From Pachypanchax playfairii (lineage: Eukaryota > Chordata > Actinopteri > Cyprinodontiformes > Aplocheilidae), in contig SSNP01000010.1 in the NCBI GenBank assembly GCA_006937955.1, forward strand, positions 5,551,504 through 5,615,503: a stretch of DNA of 64,000 bases. Reading direction: 5' to 3'. A model generated the notes under the pieces. It did no database searches. It was not told the DNA's origin and saw only the letters and a list, made by a program, of their open reading frames with translations. A program made the translations under genes and the position numbers. This document shows, piece by piece, positions 50,951 to 63,110 of the stretch. Positions within the stretch are counted from its first letter, which is position 1, and every line of letters starts with the position of its first letter.

Positions 50951-51106
50951 CCTCCCGTCCAGTTGAAAACAAGCTGTGCAACGGTCCAGTCCCAAACAGA
51001 TCCCAGCTTTGCCAAATCTCCTGTCCCATCGACTGTGAGGTGTCACCGTGGGGGGCCTGGGGGCCGTGCATCTTTGAAAACTGTGAGGATCAGACCGGAA
51101 AAAAGG
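50951..51106 (+). CDS. thsd7a: thsd7a exon 4 of this window (end of one TSP1 repeat, start of the next)
   Basis: Encodes residues 425-475. It begins after TGTGCAG with CC completing an Ala codon, and ends GG before donor GTAAAA at 51107. The first half, SRPVENKLCNGPVPN with QLCQISCPIDC, closes the repeat opened in the previous exon and contains a possible N-glycosylation site (NRS). The second half opens a classical repeat, CEVSPWGAWGPC followed by ENCEDQTGKKG. All landmarks agree with THSD7A. The exon is 156 nt with phase 1 on both sides, so skipping it keeps the frame but would fuse two half-repeats. The donor is weaker than the others (A instead of G at +5), and a hAT-type MITE able to form a long hairpin ends 276 bp before the acceptor. 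Both could bear on how constitutively this exon is used; that is inference. Confidence 0.95.
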
Positions 51107-51794
51107 GTAAAATTTTGATGCAAACACATCTCATCAAAGGTTGAGTCCTATTTTCAGCATTATTGTGATTTATCAAAGTTGTCGTTCTGGGTATAACAGC
51201 AGTATTTACACATGTGAAATCAATGGGATATTTTAAATGAACTGCTTTCTTGTTATTAATCTCGCTAAACAAGTCTGTAAATGATTGTAAATGATTTTTA
51301 AAATCTACTAATTTAATGTTACAACCTGGTCTGACATGTTTATTTTAAGGTTTCTTGATTGTTTGTTTTTTATTTGTTTGTTTTTAGACAGATTTTTTTC
51401 CAAAGGGGAAAAAATCTTTGGTGTCAGCTTAACATTTTATCTCTTTGAATAATTTTAACTGTAAAATTTAGAGAAGACAATGATCCTCATATACACCATC
51501 CTTATTTCTATTGTATTCATCAAAATGATGTGAGTGATGAGGCTTTTATTAAAAATTTTACTCACTGTTTGTCATTTGTAATGAATTTATTTTTCCTTTG
51601 TAAAATTTTACAACTTTTTACATCTAATTTGATTAGATAAAATAGTTCTGATTTATCCTTTTATTTTCTTTGATGTACTCGACCAGTCAAAAGTTTAGAC
51701 ACACATTCTGATTCAGTTTAATTCAGTTACATTTCTCAAATTTAAACTAGTTGAAGGACATTATTTTAAGATTTCTGTCTATAACTCACTCCAG
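51107..51794 (+). other. thsd7a: intron between visible exons 4 and 5
   Basis: A GT-AG, phase 1 intron of 688 bp. It is AT-rich and unique except for a fragment near 51686-51708 that reads ACCAGTCAAAAGTTTAGACAC. This resembles the terminal repeat of a widespread fish Tc1 family and a similar end at 39564 in this window. No other feature seen. Confidence 0.9.
51686..51708. repeat. Tc1-type terminal repeat fragment
   Basis: About 23 bp match the CCAGTCAAAAGTTTGGACAC-type terminus common to several fish Tc1 elements, and nearly match 39564-39586. No transposase sequence adjoins it, so it is a solo end or a chance survivor of a deleted element. Confidence 0.45.
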
Positions 51795-51998
51795 GATTCA
51801 AACTGAGGAAACGACAGCTTACCAACGAGCCAACAGGAGGTCCAGGAAACTGCCCGCACCTTGTGGAAGCAATGCCATGTGATGAGCCCAGTTGTTTCAA
51901 CTGGCAGCTGGTCAGTCTGGATAAATGTGTTCCAGATGATGGGAAGCAGTGCGGCCCTGGTACTCAGACGCCACAAGTCCAGTGTATCAACAGCAATG
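51795..51998 (+). CDS. thsd7a: thsd7a exon 5 of this window (end of a TSP1 repeat and the following CGPGTQ-type repeat)
   Basis: Encodes residues 477-543. It starts after CACTCCAG with GA completing a Gly codon and ends ATG before donor GTGAGA at 51999. It opens with the basic FKLRKRQLTNEPTGG and CPHLVEAMPCDEPSC, closing the WGAW repeat. It then runs FNWQLVSLDKCVPDDGKQC and CGPGTQTPQVQCINSNG, the start of the alternating repeat type. These landmarks match THSD7A closely. The usual QTREV of this repeat type is QTPQV here, similar to the THSD7A form at this position, so I do not regard it as damage. The exon is 204 nt and phase 1/1, so it too is frame-neutral. Confidence 0.95.
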
Positions 51999-54668
51999 GT
52001 GAGAGGAGGAAAAGTAATCTCATTATCCAGGCAGATGATCTAATTTTAATGAGCTGAACAGATGCAAATCATGTTTATTACCTTGTCTTTTCAGAACCAA
52101 GTGAGTCATTTGTTCAAATTAAAGCTGTTCTCCCTCAGAGACAGAGTTTTTGATTGACATCTTTATCCCTCCATTTGTTTTTTGTTGTTATGTTTTTGAC
52201 CTTCCTCTAATTACAAGAGAAAAGTGCTTAAAATCCGTATTATCAAGGTTGGTTGACCCTTCAGGTCTAGTTGTGCAGTGGTGACATGGAACCTGGTTAG
52301 CATTTATCAACTTTTGTGCGGATTTCTCTTCACACACCTCCTCCTTGCTTTGTTAAATCTCTCCTGCTTTAACGCTCACTTGATTCGGATTCGCCACCCC
52401 TCTCCTGCTGCCTGTCTCATTACAGTCCTCCTCTCTGCACGCATAATTAAACCACACTTGCAGTAAATCACATCAATCCTCTGAAGCCTACAGAGTAGAA
52501 GAAATTACAATCTGCACTGCTTTACATTATTCTTTTTATTGCTGTAAAATGTTTATTATAGAGGTAACAAAGAGTTGGTTTCTACAAGTTGTAATATCTT
52601 TAGATGTTTTATATAGTTTTATTTTTCTCCTTAGCTTTGGACTCTGTGTTAGTTTTTTTTTTTTTCCCAGTTCCAGAAACAACCTGTAAATGTTGTCAGA
52701 TCCAATGCAGTGACCCCGTCCTTCTAAAAGATGCAGATATTCAGTGAAGCAGGAGAAGCAGAAACAGTTTTTCTCCTTGTGACTTTGGCTGATTGATCTG
52801 CATCACATTCAGTCTATCATCTGATGAAAATTGATTTGTTCTGTTTAGATTTTCGATCGGTTTTTTGCCTCAATGATTTTTTTTACTGCAACGTCGGGTC
52901 TAGCTTTTCCCTGAGTTTGTCCAGGTCATAAAAGAAAAAGCCACACAGCCAGGACCCAGACAGCAGGCGAAGGTCGATACAAATGTTATTGAATCTGGTT
53001 ATTGATATTCCCAATGCTGACTGCTTTGCTACTTAGGCAGCTAGCTGTTTCTCCTCTGCATACTGAGTGTGGAGATTTTTCTCTCATAGTGGGTGTTCTG
53101 TTCATTCATGTCTCTTTTGTGAGAGCCTGAGAAATGCTCGGGTCCCTTGTCATTTCTTATTTTCATGCCTTCCCATTTCAGTCATGATTGGTTCACTGCA
53201 CATCAGTCAAAGTGACATCTCAATATGTCGTCTGCCACAGTCGAACTTTTGAAGCTTCTCTTTGGCTTGAAATTTCAATTGAAAGGTTTAAAATTTTCCT
53301 GGGTGTACATATCGCTTAACTGCTTGATTTATGGCAGCACATGAGGCAACACAGACAGATATGTGGGTTAATATAATCCACTTATAGCTGCTACTTGGAG
53401 CTCATCAATAAAACATGAACAACAGCGTTAAAACGCAGGAATCTTCTGTGAATTTTTACTTTCCTTATTCAGCTCCAATTTTTATGGAGATTTTTTGAAG
53501 CCAAGGGTCCATCATTGTGAATATTTTATAGATAATTAATAATAAAAATTTGTAATATCAAAATGGAACACAGTAATGTTTTTAATGTTATCGCCTGGGA
53601 TTTATATAAAGAGAGTATAGGTAAATCTAGGGTCAACATCAAGATATGCAACATGCTCCTGATTAGACTACTCACAATTTAACATTATTATGTGGTATTA
53701 ATTAAACAATGAAGCCTCTGATTAAATACTAATTGCATATTTTTTCCACATTCTATTTCCCTCATACAGCACAAGGTTTGATTCCTTAAAGCAGCAGAAA
53801 GACTCTTAAAGAGCCATTAAAAAAATAATGACAGTATAAAAGCTGTACAAAAAAAATCATGTTTCCTCAGAGTAAAAAGTGAAACTGCGTTGTTTCAAAT
53901 TATGCTGTTAAGTCAAAGAATCAACCTCTCTTCATGGCCTGCCAAGTCCTGACTAGGTTTTGTGTGTGTTTTTATATTTTAATCATGTTTTAACTGACTA
54001 GAAATGCAATATTATTTTATTGGTCAACGTCATTTGGCTATAGTGAAAAACACAAATATAATGAACATCTCAGCTGTGACTTGCCTCCTTTCTTCCTAAA
54101 CCTGTGTTGGAGACTGATATTAATCCAGTATAGACCAGACCATCACATGTCTTCATGCTGAAAACTCAGACACCGCAGAAATGTAACAAAGAGAAGAAGA
54201 AACGTTATATAATGTATATAACGTGCTTCAGTGTTTAATTTCTGGCATCTTTGATTCATGTATTTTCATTACACACCTGTAATCTCCACATCCTCTTGTT
54301 TAGAAGCTCCATCTACTTGTCTGTGACAGTTTTACATCAAACAAGACCAGAATAATATAAATCCTGCATTTTAGATTCTTCTATTTAATCCAAGGGATTA
54401 TCTACAAATACAACAGAAGATGTATCATGTATATTATATAAGGAATTATATATGTTTTATGATTTTAACTGGTTAAATTGAACATTTTTTCTTTACTAAT
54501 AGTTTGAAGGAATAAGTAACAGATTTCTGAAGAATTTATAAACAAAGAAACAAAAATCTGCTTGACAACTTGTTTATTGATACTTTTCATCAAAACTAAA
54601 ACAGCTCACACTTTGTAGCCAAATTTGACTCTGATATTCGTCTCTGTTGTGTATTTTTACTTCTTCAG
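51999..54668 (+). other. thsd7a: intron between visible exons 5 and 6
   Basis: A GT-AG, phase 1 intron of 2.67 kb with acceptor CTTCTTCAG at 54668. I see AT-rich unique sequence with a few T runs (for example 52652-52666). No repeat family or gene was recognised. Confidence 0.9.
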
Positions 54669-54863
54669 GAGAGCGAGTGGACAGAAATCTGTGCTCAACT
54701 TCAAAGGCTCCAGAGCCTGAACCCTGTGAGGTGCCTTGTTCAAGAGACTGTGTACTAAGTGACTGGACATCCTGGTCTACGTGCTCCCAGACCTGCTCGA
54801 GTAAGACCATCGAGGGGAAGCAGATGAGGACCCGCTCTATTCTGGCCTACAATGCTGGAGAAG
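54669..54863 (+). CDS. thsd7a: thsd7a exon 6 of this window (TSP1 repeat with WTSW core)
   Basis: Encodes residues 545-608. It starts after CTTCAG with GA completing a Gly codon and ends GAAG before GTGAGT at 54864. It closes one repeat with ERVDRNLC and EPCEVPCSRDC, then gives a classical repeat, VLSDWTSWSTCSQTC, with W-x-x-W-x-x-C and CSQTC, followed by EGKQMRTRSILAYNAGEG. The EGKQxRxRSILAY stretch is a strong THSD7A signature. The exon is 195 nt and phase 1/1. No cysteine of the repeat is missing when joined to the next exon. Confidence 0.96.
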
Positions 54864-57800
54864 GTGAGTCTGCACCATCAACATTATCTTGAAGAAAACA
54901 TGCAGATGAGGCCTTGACGTCGACTTTGTTATGGCCTTTAAAATCGTCCTTTGCTGTCACTCTCTAAATGTCTGATTTCACACTTGTCTGCTTGTGCGTT
55001 TGTCCTTATCTCACACAGTGTGCTTATCTGTCTTGGTGAATATTTCTGTTGGTCCATCTTCTCTCCTGACACTCACTTTTTATCTTCCTCTCACATCTTT
55101 CTTTGAATATTCATGTCCATTTGACTTTAAATATCTGTGTGTCAGGCTTGTTTGTCCGATGTTTGTTTTCTTTTGTCTTATGTGGATGTGTGCTTTCCTC
55201 ACAGTCACTGCAATGGTTGTGGCATGGATCACAGTGATGGAGGGTAACAGTTCTAAAAAAAACGATTGCTGGTAGATATTTTAAACCTCTAGCTATGAGT
55301 GTGTGTATGTGTTTGCATGTGGAAGGATGAAACCGTAAGCTTGTTTTGTTTCCTGCCAGATGTTAATGGAGCACCTTCAGGGTGACTACTAATTGATTTT
55401 GAATGAATTGTTTCTAAATTAGTTATTCATGTGTGAAATAGCTTGATCGTGTTAGTATTTATCTGTTGTCCTGCAGTAGTATTAGTTTATGGTTTTCGTA
55501 AGTTACTTGTTGCATTAACATATTTAACATTTATTTTATCAAAGGTCTGTCAAGGGTGCCCAAGTTTCCAGAACTTCTTGGTAACTGTTTTGACTCTTTA
55601 TAGACACAAAGCAGTTGTAGCTTTAGAATAGTCAATATTTTCCGTCACACATTTTTATGAAGCTACACCTAAGATTTATATCTGAAAGAAGACATTTCTC
55701 TATTTCTCTGCAGAGCAGATAGTCTGAGTGGATTTGGAGCTGTCTGGCTGATGCTGCAGCTCCTCTATAGTGTATTAATAAAGGGAAAAGTTGTTGAAAC
55801 TACAGGAACCCCTCAAAGCGTAAAGCACAGGGGTCCATATTAATATGCAAACCACTGAAGTTTGCATGTGACTCTGTGCTAATTAGCGCATTAATAAGAA
55901 AATTAATGGCCTATTTAGCATAACTGCTTATTCAGTGGTGATTATGAAGGAACTCTGGAAAGCCCCAAGTGTCTGTCACTGTTTGACACCCATCAGATGC
56001 TCTTTAAGATGAATGTTGAGTGGCAGTTGCTCAGCTTTTTGTGAAATTATAGTTTATCTTCATAACATGTCAACTTTCAAACAAGGCAAATAAATAGATA
56101 AATAAAACAGGCAAAGTTTTTACCAAACTTGTCATCGTCTTCATCTTTCCTACAGAAAGAAATTCAAATTTAGTCAATTTTAGAGCATAAATCTCACTAA
56201 TCTCTCTGATAAATGTCACATACAAATATTGTGCAGCTAAACCGCCGATAAAACAGACAAAAAAAATTACAAACTGTTGTTTTGACCTCTTTTAGGGGTC
56301 CCAGTTTAAGGCCCCCCATCACCCCTTGTAATTTAAGCTATGGTCCAACCTACAACTTCTTCTATGTGAAGCACATTTGAGGTGCATGTGAGATGTCAAG
56401 TTAGTGATGAGGGTATTTTTGGTCTGTGGTTAGTCAGTCATGGTTTAGTGGCACAGTCAGCAGAAAGGAAGTCACTCTCACAAACCATTATGCTGAGATT
56501 CTTCTGCACAACTGCATGTACACTACTGCTCATTTCCAAACTGGCTTCCTGACAACTGCAGTAAACTGCAGGTGTGGGAGGCTCTCCGTCCTGCAGTGCC
56601 TCTCAATCTTAGCTGAAGGCTGTAAGTGTCCGCACTTCTTCTAAAGCATACAGACTGTCTCAGTCTGTAGACCTCCTGATGTTTCTCAGAAGGAAAGAGG
56701 GATCATTGTCACCAAGAAGACAACTGCTTTGGGAATTTAAAGACAATATTTTGTAGGTTGTGCTCATTGCAATGGACCTGAAAAGTAATGTTCAGTCTCT
56801 TGACATTCATGAACAAGGAGCAAAAGCATTGAAATGTTTTATATATGTTAGGTTTTGTTTGTTTATTTGATAATTCCCATAATCAAACATGAAAACAACC
56901 TAAACACTTTTTATTTTGTTTTTATTCAATTGCTATTGCTTTGCTATTAGATAATATACTGTCTGTATATTTCTATACTTCCAACATGATGGGTTCACAA
57001 AGACAAATACTAAATATTGAAACAAACAAATCAGAATTCAGATTTTCTCAAACCTTCTCTGGCTGCTGTAAAAACTTGAGTTCATCGAGTTGTTATCTTT
57101 ACTAATATAAAACAAAATTATTCAGGTTCAAACTTGCTGCTATAGCAGATTAGGTTGATATCGTGATTTTTATTTATTATCCCCCAATAAATTTGAATCA
57201 GACTGAGTTCCAGAAATGTCATTACATTTTAATATTTTTTCTACTAAGAAAATTATCTGAAAAAAGGCATAATCTCATTTTTACACGGTCATTAACCTTC
57301 CACGAATGCTCTTTCTCACATTTTGCAGCTGTATACTGGCTTTAAAAACCATTGTTTTTTTGTTCAAACCAGAAAAAATACATATGTGTTCTTTTAATTA
57401 TGAATAAAAATACATTTAATCAAACATTTTTCTTTTATATTCCTAAAAAGACGAAATATCCAAATTAGTTTCTGTTGAAAATGTGGTCCAGACATAAAAA
57501 CATAAATAAAAACAATAATCCATCAAAAAAGTAATTATATGAAAAGTATGGAAAAAGAGTTTGTTTGTGTCACAGCTGAGTTTTTTTTTTCCTTCTACAA
57601 GAAATTCATCTGATGATTCTGTTTTCAGTCAGTTTGTGGGTAAAGTTCTTTATATTTAAAATGGTTTTCAAAAGTTCACATTAGTCACTGCCATCATTCT
57701 ATTAGGTTTACAGCATTTAAGTGTTATGAGGCTAATTCACGTTTTAAAATTTCATGATTATCTCTTGACTAGTTTATGAAATAAACATTTAGAAACTTTA

Positions 57801-58586
57801 ATTTCAGTAGGCACAAAAAGAAAAGTTAACTTAATGTAGTCTAGATAAAAATTCAGTATAAAATATACAAATATTTTGATATTAAAGTTTGAGGTAGTGA
57901 AAATGAAAAATTATGCAGACTTACTTTTTCTTTCTTCATCAAGTTATTGCCTTACAGACAATCTGGCAGCCACAAAAATCAACATGAACCTCAGAGTTTA
58001 GCTCCAGGAAGATAAAAATACCTTCATAAATCACCTTGAATTCAAAGCTGGTGCATTTACTAGGTTTTTATATTAATATTTATCCACAAATTCAACTCCC
58101 TAAGTGCAAGAAAATGGTTTTCTTCATGGGTAATTTTTCATGAATATTAGTGTTTTAAAACTAAAGAGACTTGAATGCAACTGCAAATCGTCCAAGGCTG
58201 AACTAGTTTTCTAAAGTGGGGTCTCATGCAGTCAGCCTCACTTTGCACTATTTTTTTCTGTCAGGATTTTCTGATAACCAGTAGGTACATTCAAAAAATG
58301 AAATATTAAAGTTATACTCATCTGTTGTGTTTAAAAATGTATAAAACAAATATGTTTCAGTAGTTTGTTGTGTCAGACAGACACACCTGTTTCTACTGAA
58401 CAGGAAACTATCAAAAGAAATCAGTGTAAGTTTTACAATGAAATAGTAGAGAACTATCCTACTAGTTAACATTAATTAATGACATTAATGTTAATGTTCT
58501 CCTGAATTGTTCACACATGGTCCAGCCACTTATTTATTTATTTTACATTTTTGTAATGATTCCATTAATTTTCTTTTTATTTTCAG
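54864..58586 (+). other. thsd7a: intron between visible exons 6 and 7
   Basis: A GT-AG, phase 1 intron of 3.7 kb with acceptor TTTTCAG at 58586. A cluster of octamer-like and TAATTA motifs at 55831-55950 is listed separately. A patch at 56290-56700 is somewhat less AT-rich and could be an old repeat that I cannot name. The rest is unique AT-rich sequence. Confidence 0.9.
55831..55950. promoter_or_regulatory. candidate intronic enhancer: paired octamer-like sites and TAATTA motifs
   Basis: ATGCAAA (55845-55851) and its exact inverse TTTGCAT (55861-55867) flank a 9-bp spacer; each is 7 of 8 bases of a POU octamer. CTAATTAG follows at 55879-55886, then two ATTAAT cores before 55910. Such dense homeodomain/POU half-sites are common in conserved vertebrate enhancers, but AT-rich DNA produces them by chance too, and I cannot test conservation. 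Low confidence. Confidence 0.25.
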
Positions 58587-58833
58587 GTGGCTCTTTGTGT
58601 CCAAACAGCACATCGCTTCAGGAGGTGCGGAACTGTAACGAACATGCCTGTATAGTTTACCACTGGCAGACAGGACCCTGGGGCCCCTGCACAGAAGACC
58701 CCTCAGCTTCATCACTCAACACCTCTTCAGGTGTTCGTCCCAGTGGAGAAAGTTCAGGTCTCTGCTCGATGGGAGTGCAGACTCGAAAGGTCATGTGTGT
58801 TCGAGTCAACGTGGGCCAAGTGCCACCCAAGAA
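58587..58833 (+). CDS. thsd7a: thsd7a exon 7 of this window (end of the WTSW repeat and most of the next repeat)
   Basis: Encodes residues 610-690. It starts after TTTTCAG with GT completing a Gly codon and ends GAA before donor GTAAGC at 58834; read-through meets TAA at once. It completes the previous repeat with GSLCPNSTSLQEV and RNCNEHAC (possible N-glycosylation at NST), then encodes YHWQTGPWGPC, a Ser-rich loop with another possible N-glycosylation site (NTS), SMGVQTRKVMCVRVNVGQ and PPKK. The VYHWQTGPWG and QTRKVxCVRVNVGQV blocks are close to identical in vertebrate THSD7A. The Ser/Thr-rich loop between them is the least conserved part. The next exon should open with the LRPxTVRPC-type closing segment of this repeat; it was not found downstream in the window. 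Confidence 0.96.
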
Positions 58834-58943
58834 GTAAGCTGTGTCCAGTTTCATTAAAACAATTACATTTTTGAATAACTGATACAAGTTTGCATCAATT
58901 AAGTTTGCATGGCAGCATCCGGCGTTCTCTCTTCCTCTTTGCT

Positions 58944-59141
58944 ACGTCTTATGCTAACAGCTTTTAGCAGCAGTATGCTAGGCGTGGTTTCAATTGCGGG
59001 AGCTGATGAATACTAACGAACAAAGGAGTTGTGACGAAACAAGTACCGGTCGTTCGAACTCGGGAGAACTCGGGTGTTATCGCCACCTCCGTAGTTTGAG
59101 AGATAAAAACTGAAAGAGAAGTTATTGACCTGTTTTCACAC
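58944..59141 (+). repeat. unnamed interspersed repeat, copy 2
   Basis: The second copy of the family at 4558-4748. It differs by substitutions and by an extra short duplication near 59055-59075, where GAACTCGGG is repeated. The similarity begins at ACGTCTT and ends at TTTTCACAC in both copies. It lies 110 bp after the donor of exon 7. Class unknown. Confidence 0.8.
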
Positions 59142-62100
59142 TTTTAAATTGCAATCCTCACAAATTTCACAATAAGAACCTATTAAATAAAAGGTTCCAT
59201 GTTCAGCCTGTCATTTGTAAACTTTAATTTTGCAGATTGTCTGTAATATTTCGAAAAACAAATTCTCAACTTTAGCTGATTAGAATGTTCTTACTTTAAA
59301 AGTAGACATTATTTATTAAATATTTGGTCCGTGCAAAATTTTGCTTTAATTTATTTTGAGCTGTAGCTTCATAGACAAAAGAAAATATGAAACTGATAAA
59401 GTGTGTAGTAATGTGTTTTTACATTATTTCATTTATGTGAACTAAAATCTAGTCTTATATCCATGAAAACTGCATTTAAACAGGCAAGTTAAAAAAAACA
59501 AAGCAAGAGTCAGAAATCAAGAGATAGATTAAAAAGAAACAAGTGGTGGGGAGCAAAGAGGCCAAGCAAAAACAAGACAATTCTAACTGAGCTGGTTAAG
59601 GAAGCTGAGCACACGCTACATGAGGTAAACTCCCAATTCATATCTTCACTTTGCAGGCGTCCACAGATAAATAATCTCCCTGTCCCTGAAAGCCTAATTA
59701 ACCCTGCTCGGGAAATTTCTCATTGATGATAATGACAGTAATTAAATGAGATTGATACATTGAGGCAATTTAATCATGAGGCAGATGAGAGACAGGATGT
59801 TTGTGGTTAACTCTGAGGACCACACCACATGAGGCGAATTTAAAACAGACGAGTTTAACATCTGTCAGAAACTTCTGCTCCAGCCTTGTGTCAGTTTACT
59901 TGACTTATCCGCTCGACAACAGGAGGAAAAGAGAACCTATGTGCTGGTGTCACATTTTGTGAAAAATAAATCCCGGCCATCCCGATGTGGTATTTGATAG
60001 AAGACAAGAAACCTCCTGAGCATTCTTATCAGCAAGGAGAGGATAGAGACATAAATTATTTCATTGTTCGAATGAACTGCACACGAGGCAAATGTGATTC
60101 ATGGAGAACAGCAGATGATAAAATGAAGATGAATGTGTCCAGGTCAGTGCTGACTTTTATCTGACCCAGTCAGAACAGCCATAGTTTAAATCCTGGACAA
60201 TCTGTTATCGCTTGTATTTTAGCATTAAAATGTTTCACTGGGCGAGGTGAAGCAATTAGACGGGCAGAAGCTCAGTGGGCTGGAGAGGAAGTGTCAAGGG
60301 TAATGGTGTTGAGTAGCTGACAAAAAGAGTTTTCAGTAAATTTATTTTCATTATCTTTTGTTTTGCTTGTCAATGACTTCATACAATAAACTGTAATTAC
60401 GGGCAAAAGTGCAGATTTGTAGCAGTTTAACAAAGATAAGTCTTATTTACTCCCTCTCTTAGCCACTTATCTTAATTATTTGTATCAGATACATATTTTA
60501 CTAGTTTTTTTTATAACATTTACATTTTAAAATATATAATTTGTTGGATTTTTTTTTCTTATCTGCATCCTATTTCTTTTGGAGGTATCTTTTAAAACAG
60601 GGCAACTTTTTAATTTATCTTTTTAAAAAATGCCAGCAATGTATTAGTAAAATTCCTATTTTTAAGATGAAAGTGTCATATGACCTAATCTGATCAATAT
60701 CCTAATAGTATAAGTCACATTATAACGAGGATAGTGTGTAGAAGCTGTTAAAAGGCATGAAGTAACATTTTTTGAGTTTATGGCTGTTAAGGGTCATTTT
60801 CAGGAAACAAGATCTGATTTTTTAAGACATAATTGAAATCTCAAATTTTAGCATTTCTGACATTTAATTCTCATCCTAATTATGACACAGATTTGGTTCT
60901 GTTCTGTTAATGGCTTTGTTTTTCATCTGTCTTTATAAAGAATAACCGATACTGAGAGTCTCTGTGTGGACTATGGTGCTGTCCATGGTGCTGACCAAGT
61001 TTATTTCTATAATTAAACCTCAGTGCTTTTTATTTTATCTCTTTAGATACTATAACTCTTGTACTTATTGCATTGAAAGTCTATTTTCCAGTTATTTAGT
61101 GGATGTTTTTCATATTATGTTCTTTTGACAGACTTCCAGGTATCAGTGCATCAAAAATTCAAAGACTATAGAACACTCAATCTCAACACACAAAGAAAAT
61201 ACGTACACAAACACAGGAAATTGTATAAAAGAACCTCTTGGGGAAATGATTTGAATGACTGCTAACAATGAAGACTGCCAACATGTTGGTTCTTAGGAAG
61301 CTGATTGGCAATTATCTTTTTTTAACTGTAAGCCCTGTAATCAACATGTTTAATAGCAAGTTTTTAGAGCAACATGAGTTAATTAACAAAGCAGGAATAG
61401 ACCAAATCATGTTTTCTAAAGATACAAAAGCATTGAAGAAATCCAAACACAAGCTTATTCAGTGCGCAGGTTTAAAAATATGACATGAAAAAAACAAGAA
61501 TATAAGCATTACAGACCATTAAGTTTAATTAAACTAATCTAAAAGTGTTTAATTGTTTGATTTGTCTCCCAAAATTCTGCTCCAATGGCCTTCTTGGCTT
61601 TGTGTTAAATAATACATGTGAATCCTCCAAAGCAGCAAAATTACAGAATGTCTGTTTTGTCAGTGATCAGTAAATCAACGCATTTACACTCATTTACAAA
61701 TCAGTTGAGAATAAAAACATAGTATTATTTGGAGATAAAAACAGAAAGCAATGAGTTGCAGAGCTCATAAAGCTATAGTTTGTTTCCAGGAGAACATGAA
61801 AAACAAATCAGATGCTGAAACTGAGATATTTTATCATTTCATGGAAAATATTAGGTCCTTTTGAATTTGAGTGTTGTAACTGGGTTGTAACTGGGGTTGT
61901 CTGACTGGTATCAGTAAGGGGTGCACTACTTCTGCCATTTACTAGTTTTTGTTAAACATTATGAAACAGTGAGACCCATCATATACTTCATCCACTGACC
62001 AGCTGCATCACTGTGGGGTTTGGAATCTGTAATCCCAACATGAAAACTCTGCAATGGATGCTGCAGAAAATATCAGTTTACCCCCCCCCCATCCCCAACC

Positions 62101-62897
62101 CCTTCTGAAAAATCCATATCAACCAAGTCTGCAAAGAGCACTGCATTGTAGTAGACTCCAGACACTTCCAATATAGCTTCTCCAGGCTCATCCCAGGAGG
62201 TTTCCACAGCCAGCAGCTCTGAAACACTAAACTGAAGAACTGCTTCTACCACCAAACTGACAGCTGATACTTTTGCCTTCCCTTCTTCTTCCTTGTCCTC
62301 TGTGCACATGAAGACTGAGAAGGATGTCCTCATCTCAACCTCAGTACATTTGCACATATTCTCTCAAAAACTGTAAACCATTTGACACCAGAATCAAATT
62401 GATGCTTTTTCATGTTATGGGGGGAAAAAACAGCAATGTTGCACTAACCACATAAATATTTACAGTTATAACTTATTCACAAACTCATCAGGTGTCTGAG
62501 AGTCATTTCAGTCCTTTGTACATCTCACAAATAACTAAAATCATTTTAAAGCAGGGGTTTTAGTTTATTTGAAGTATTTAGTCAGTATATAACCTAGTAA
62601 GCTTCCTCAATTTTAGTCTTTTCCCCTTTATGTATAACATAAAGAAAACTCCTGAACTTATTCATAATCATGACTATAATACTTAAAACGCTGCTTTAAA
62701 AATGCCTAAACCTTTTTCATAGTAGTGCACATGTAACAGGATACAACAAGAACATGTATTGATGCAACAGATAATAAAAAATGGAAAGCAAGAAACTAGA
62801 AATTCAAAATAAATGAGTTTTTGTTTCAATATTTGTAGTAACATCATTTTATTCAAAAAGCTGTTTGTTTGTCTGTTCATGTGTTGCTCAGCTTGTG

Positions 62898-62913
62898 TTT
62901 TTTTTTTTTTTTT
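62898..62913. repeat. poly-T run
   Basis: About sixteen T in intron. No adjoining retroposon body was recognised. Confidence 0.85.
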
Positions 62914-63082
62914 AATGTCTTCATCTCGCACTATTCAACTGGTTGGAATTCTGATCAGTCAGATCCCAGAATAACAAACCAAAGCAGTCACCTGTATCGT
63001 GCTTATGCAGATGCGACCCATCTCATTCACAGATGGGTCTTCTTCCTGTTGCCTCAGGCGGTAAACCTCACAGACTACATGT

Positions 63083-63110
63083 CACACACACACACAGACA
63101 CACACAAACA
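63083..63110. repeat. (CA)n microsatellite, imperfect
   Basis: About fourteen CA units interrupted by one GA and one AA. An ordinary vertebrate dinucleotide repeat. Confidence 0.85.

Noticed and set aside
30969..58833. Assignment to thsd7b instead of thsd7a
   Set aside because: The basic linker at residues 208-250 and the VYHWQTGPWG and QTRKVxCVRVNVGQV blocks fit THSD7A better. This rests on remembered sequences, so an alignment would settle it.
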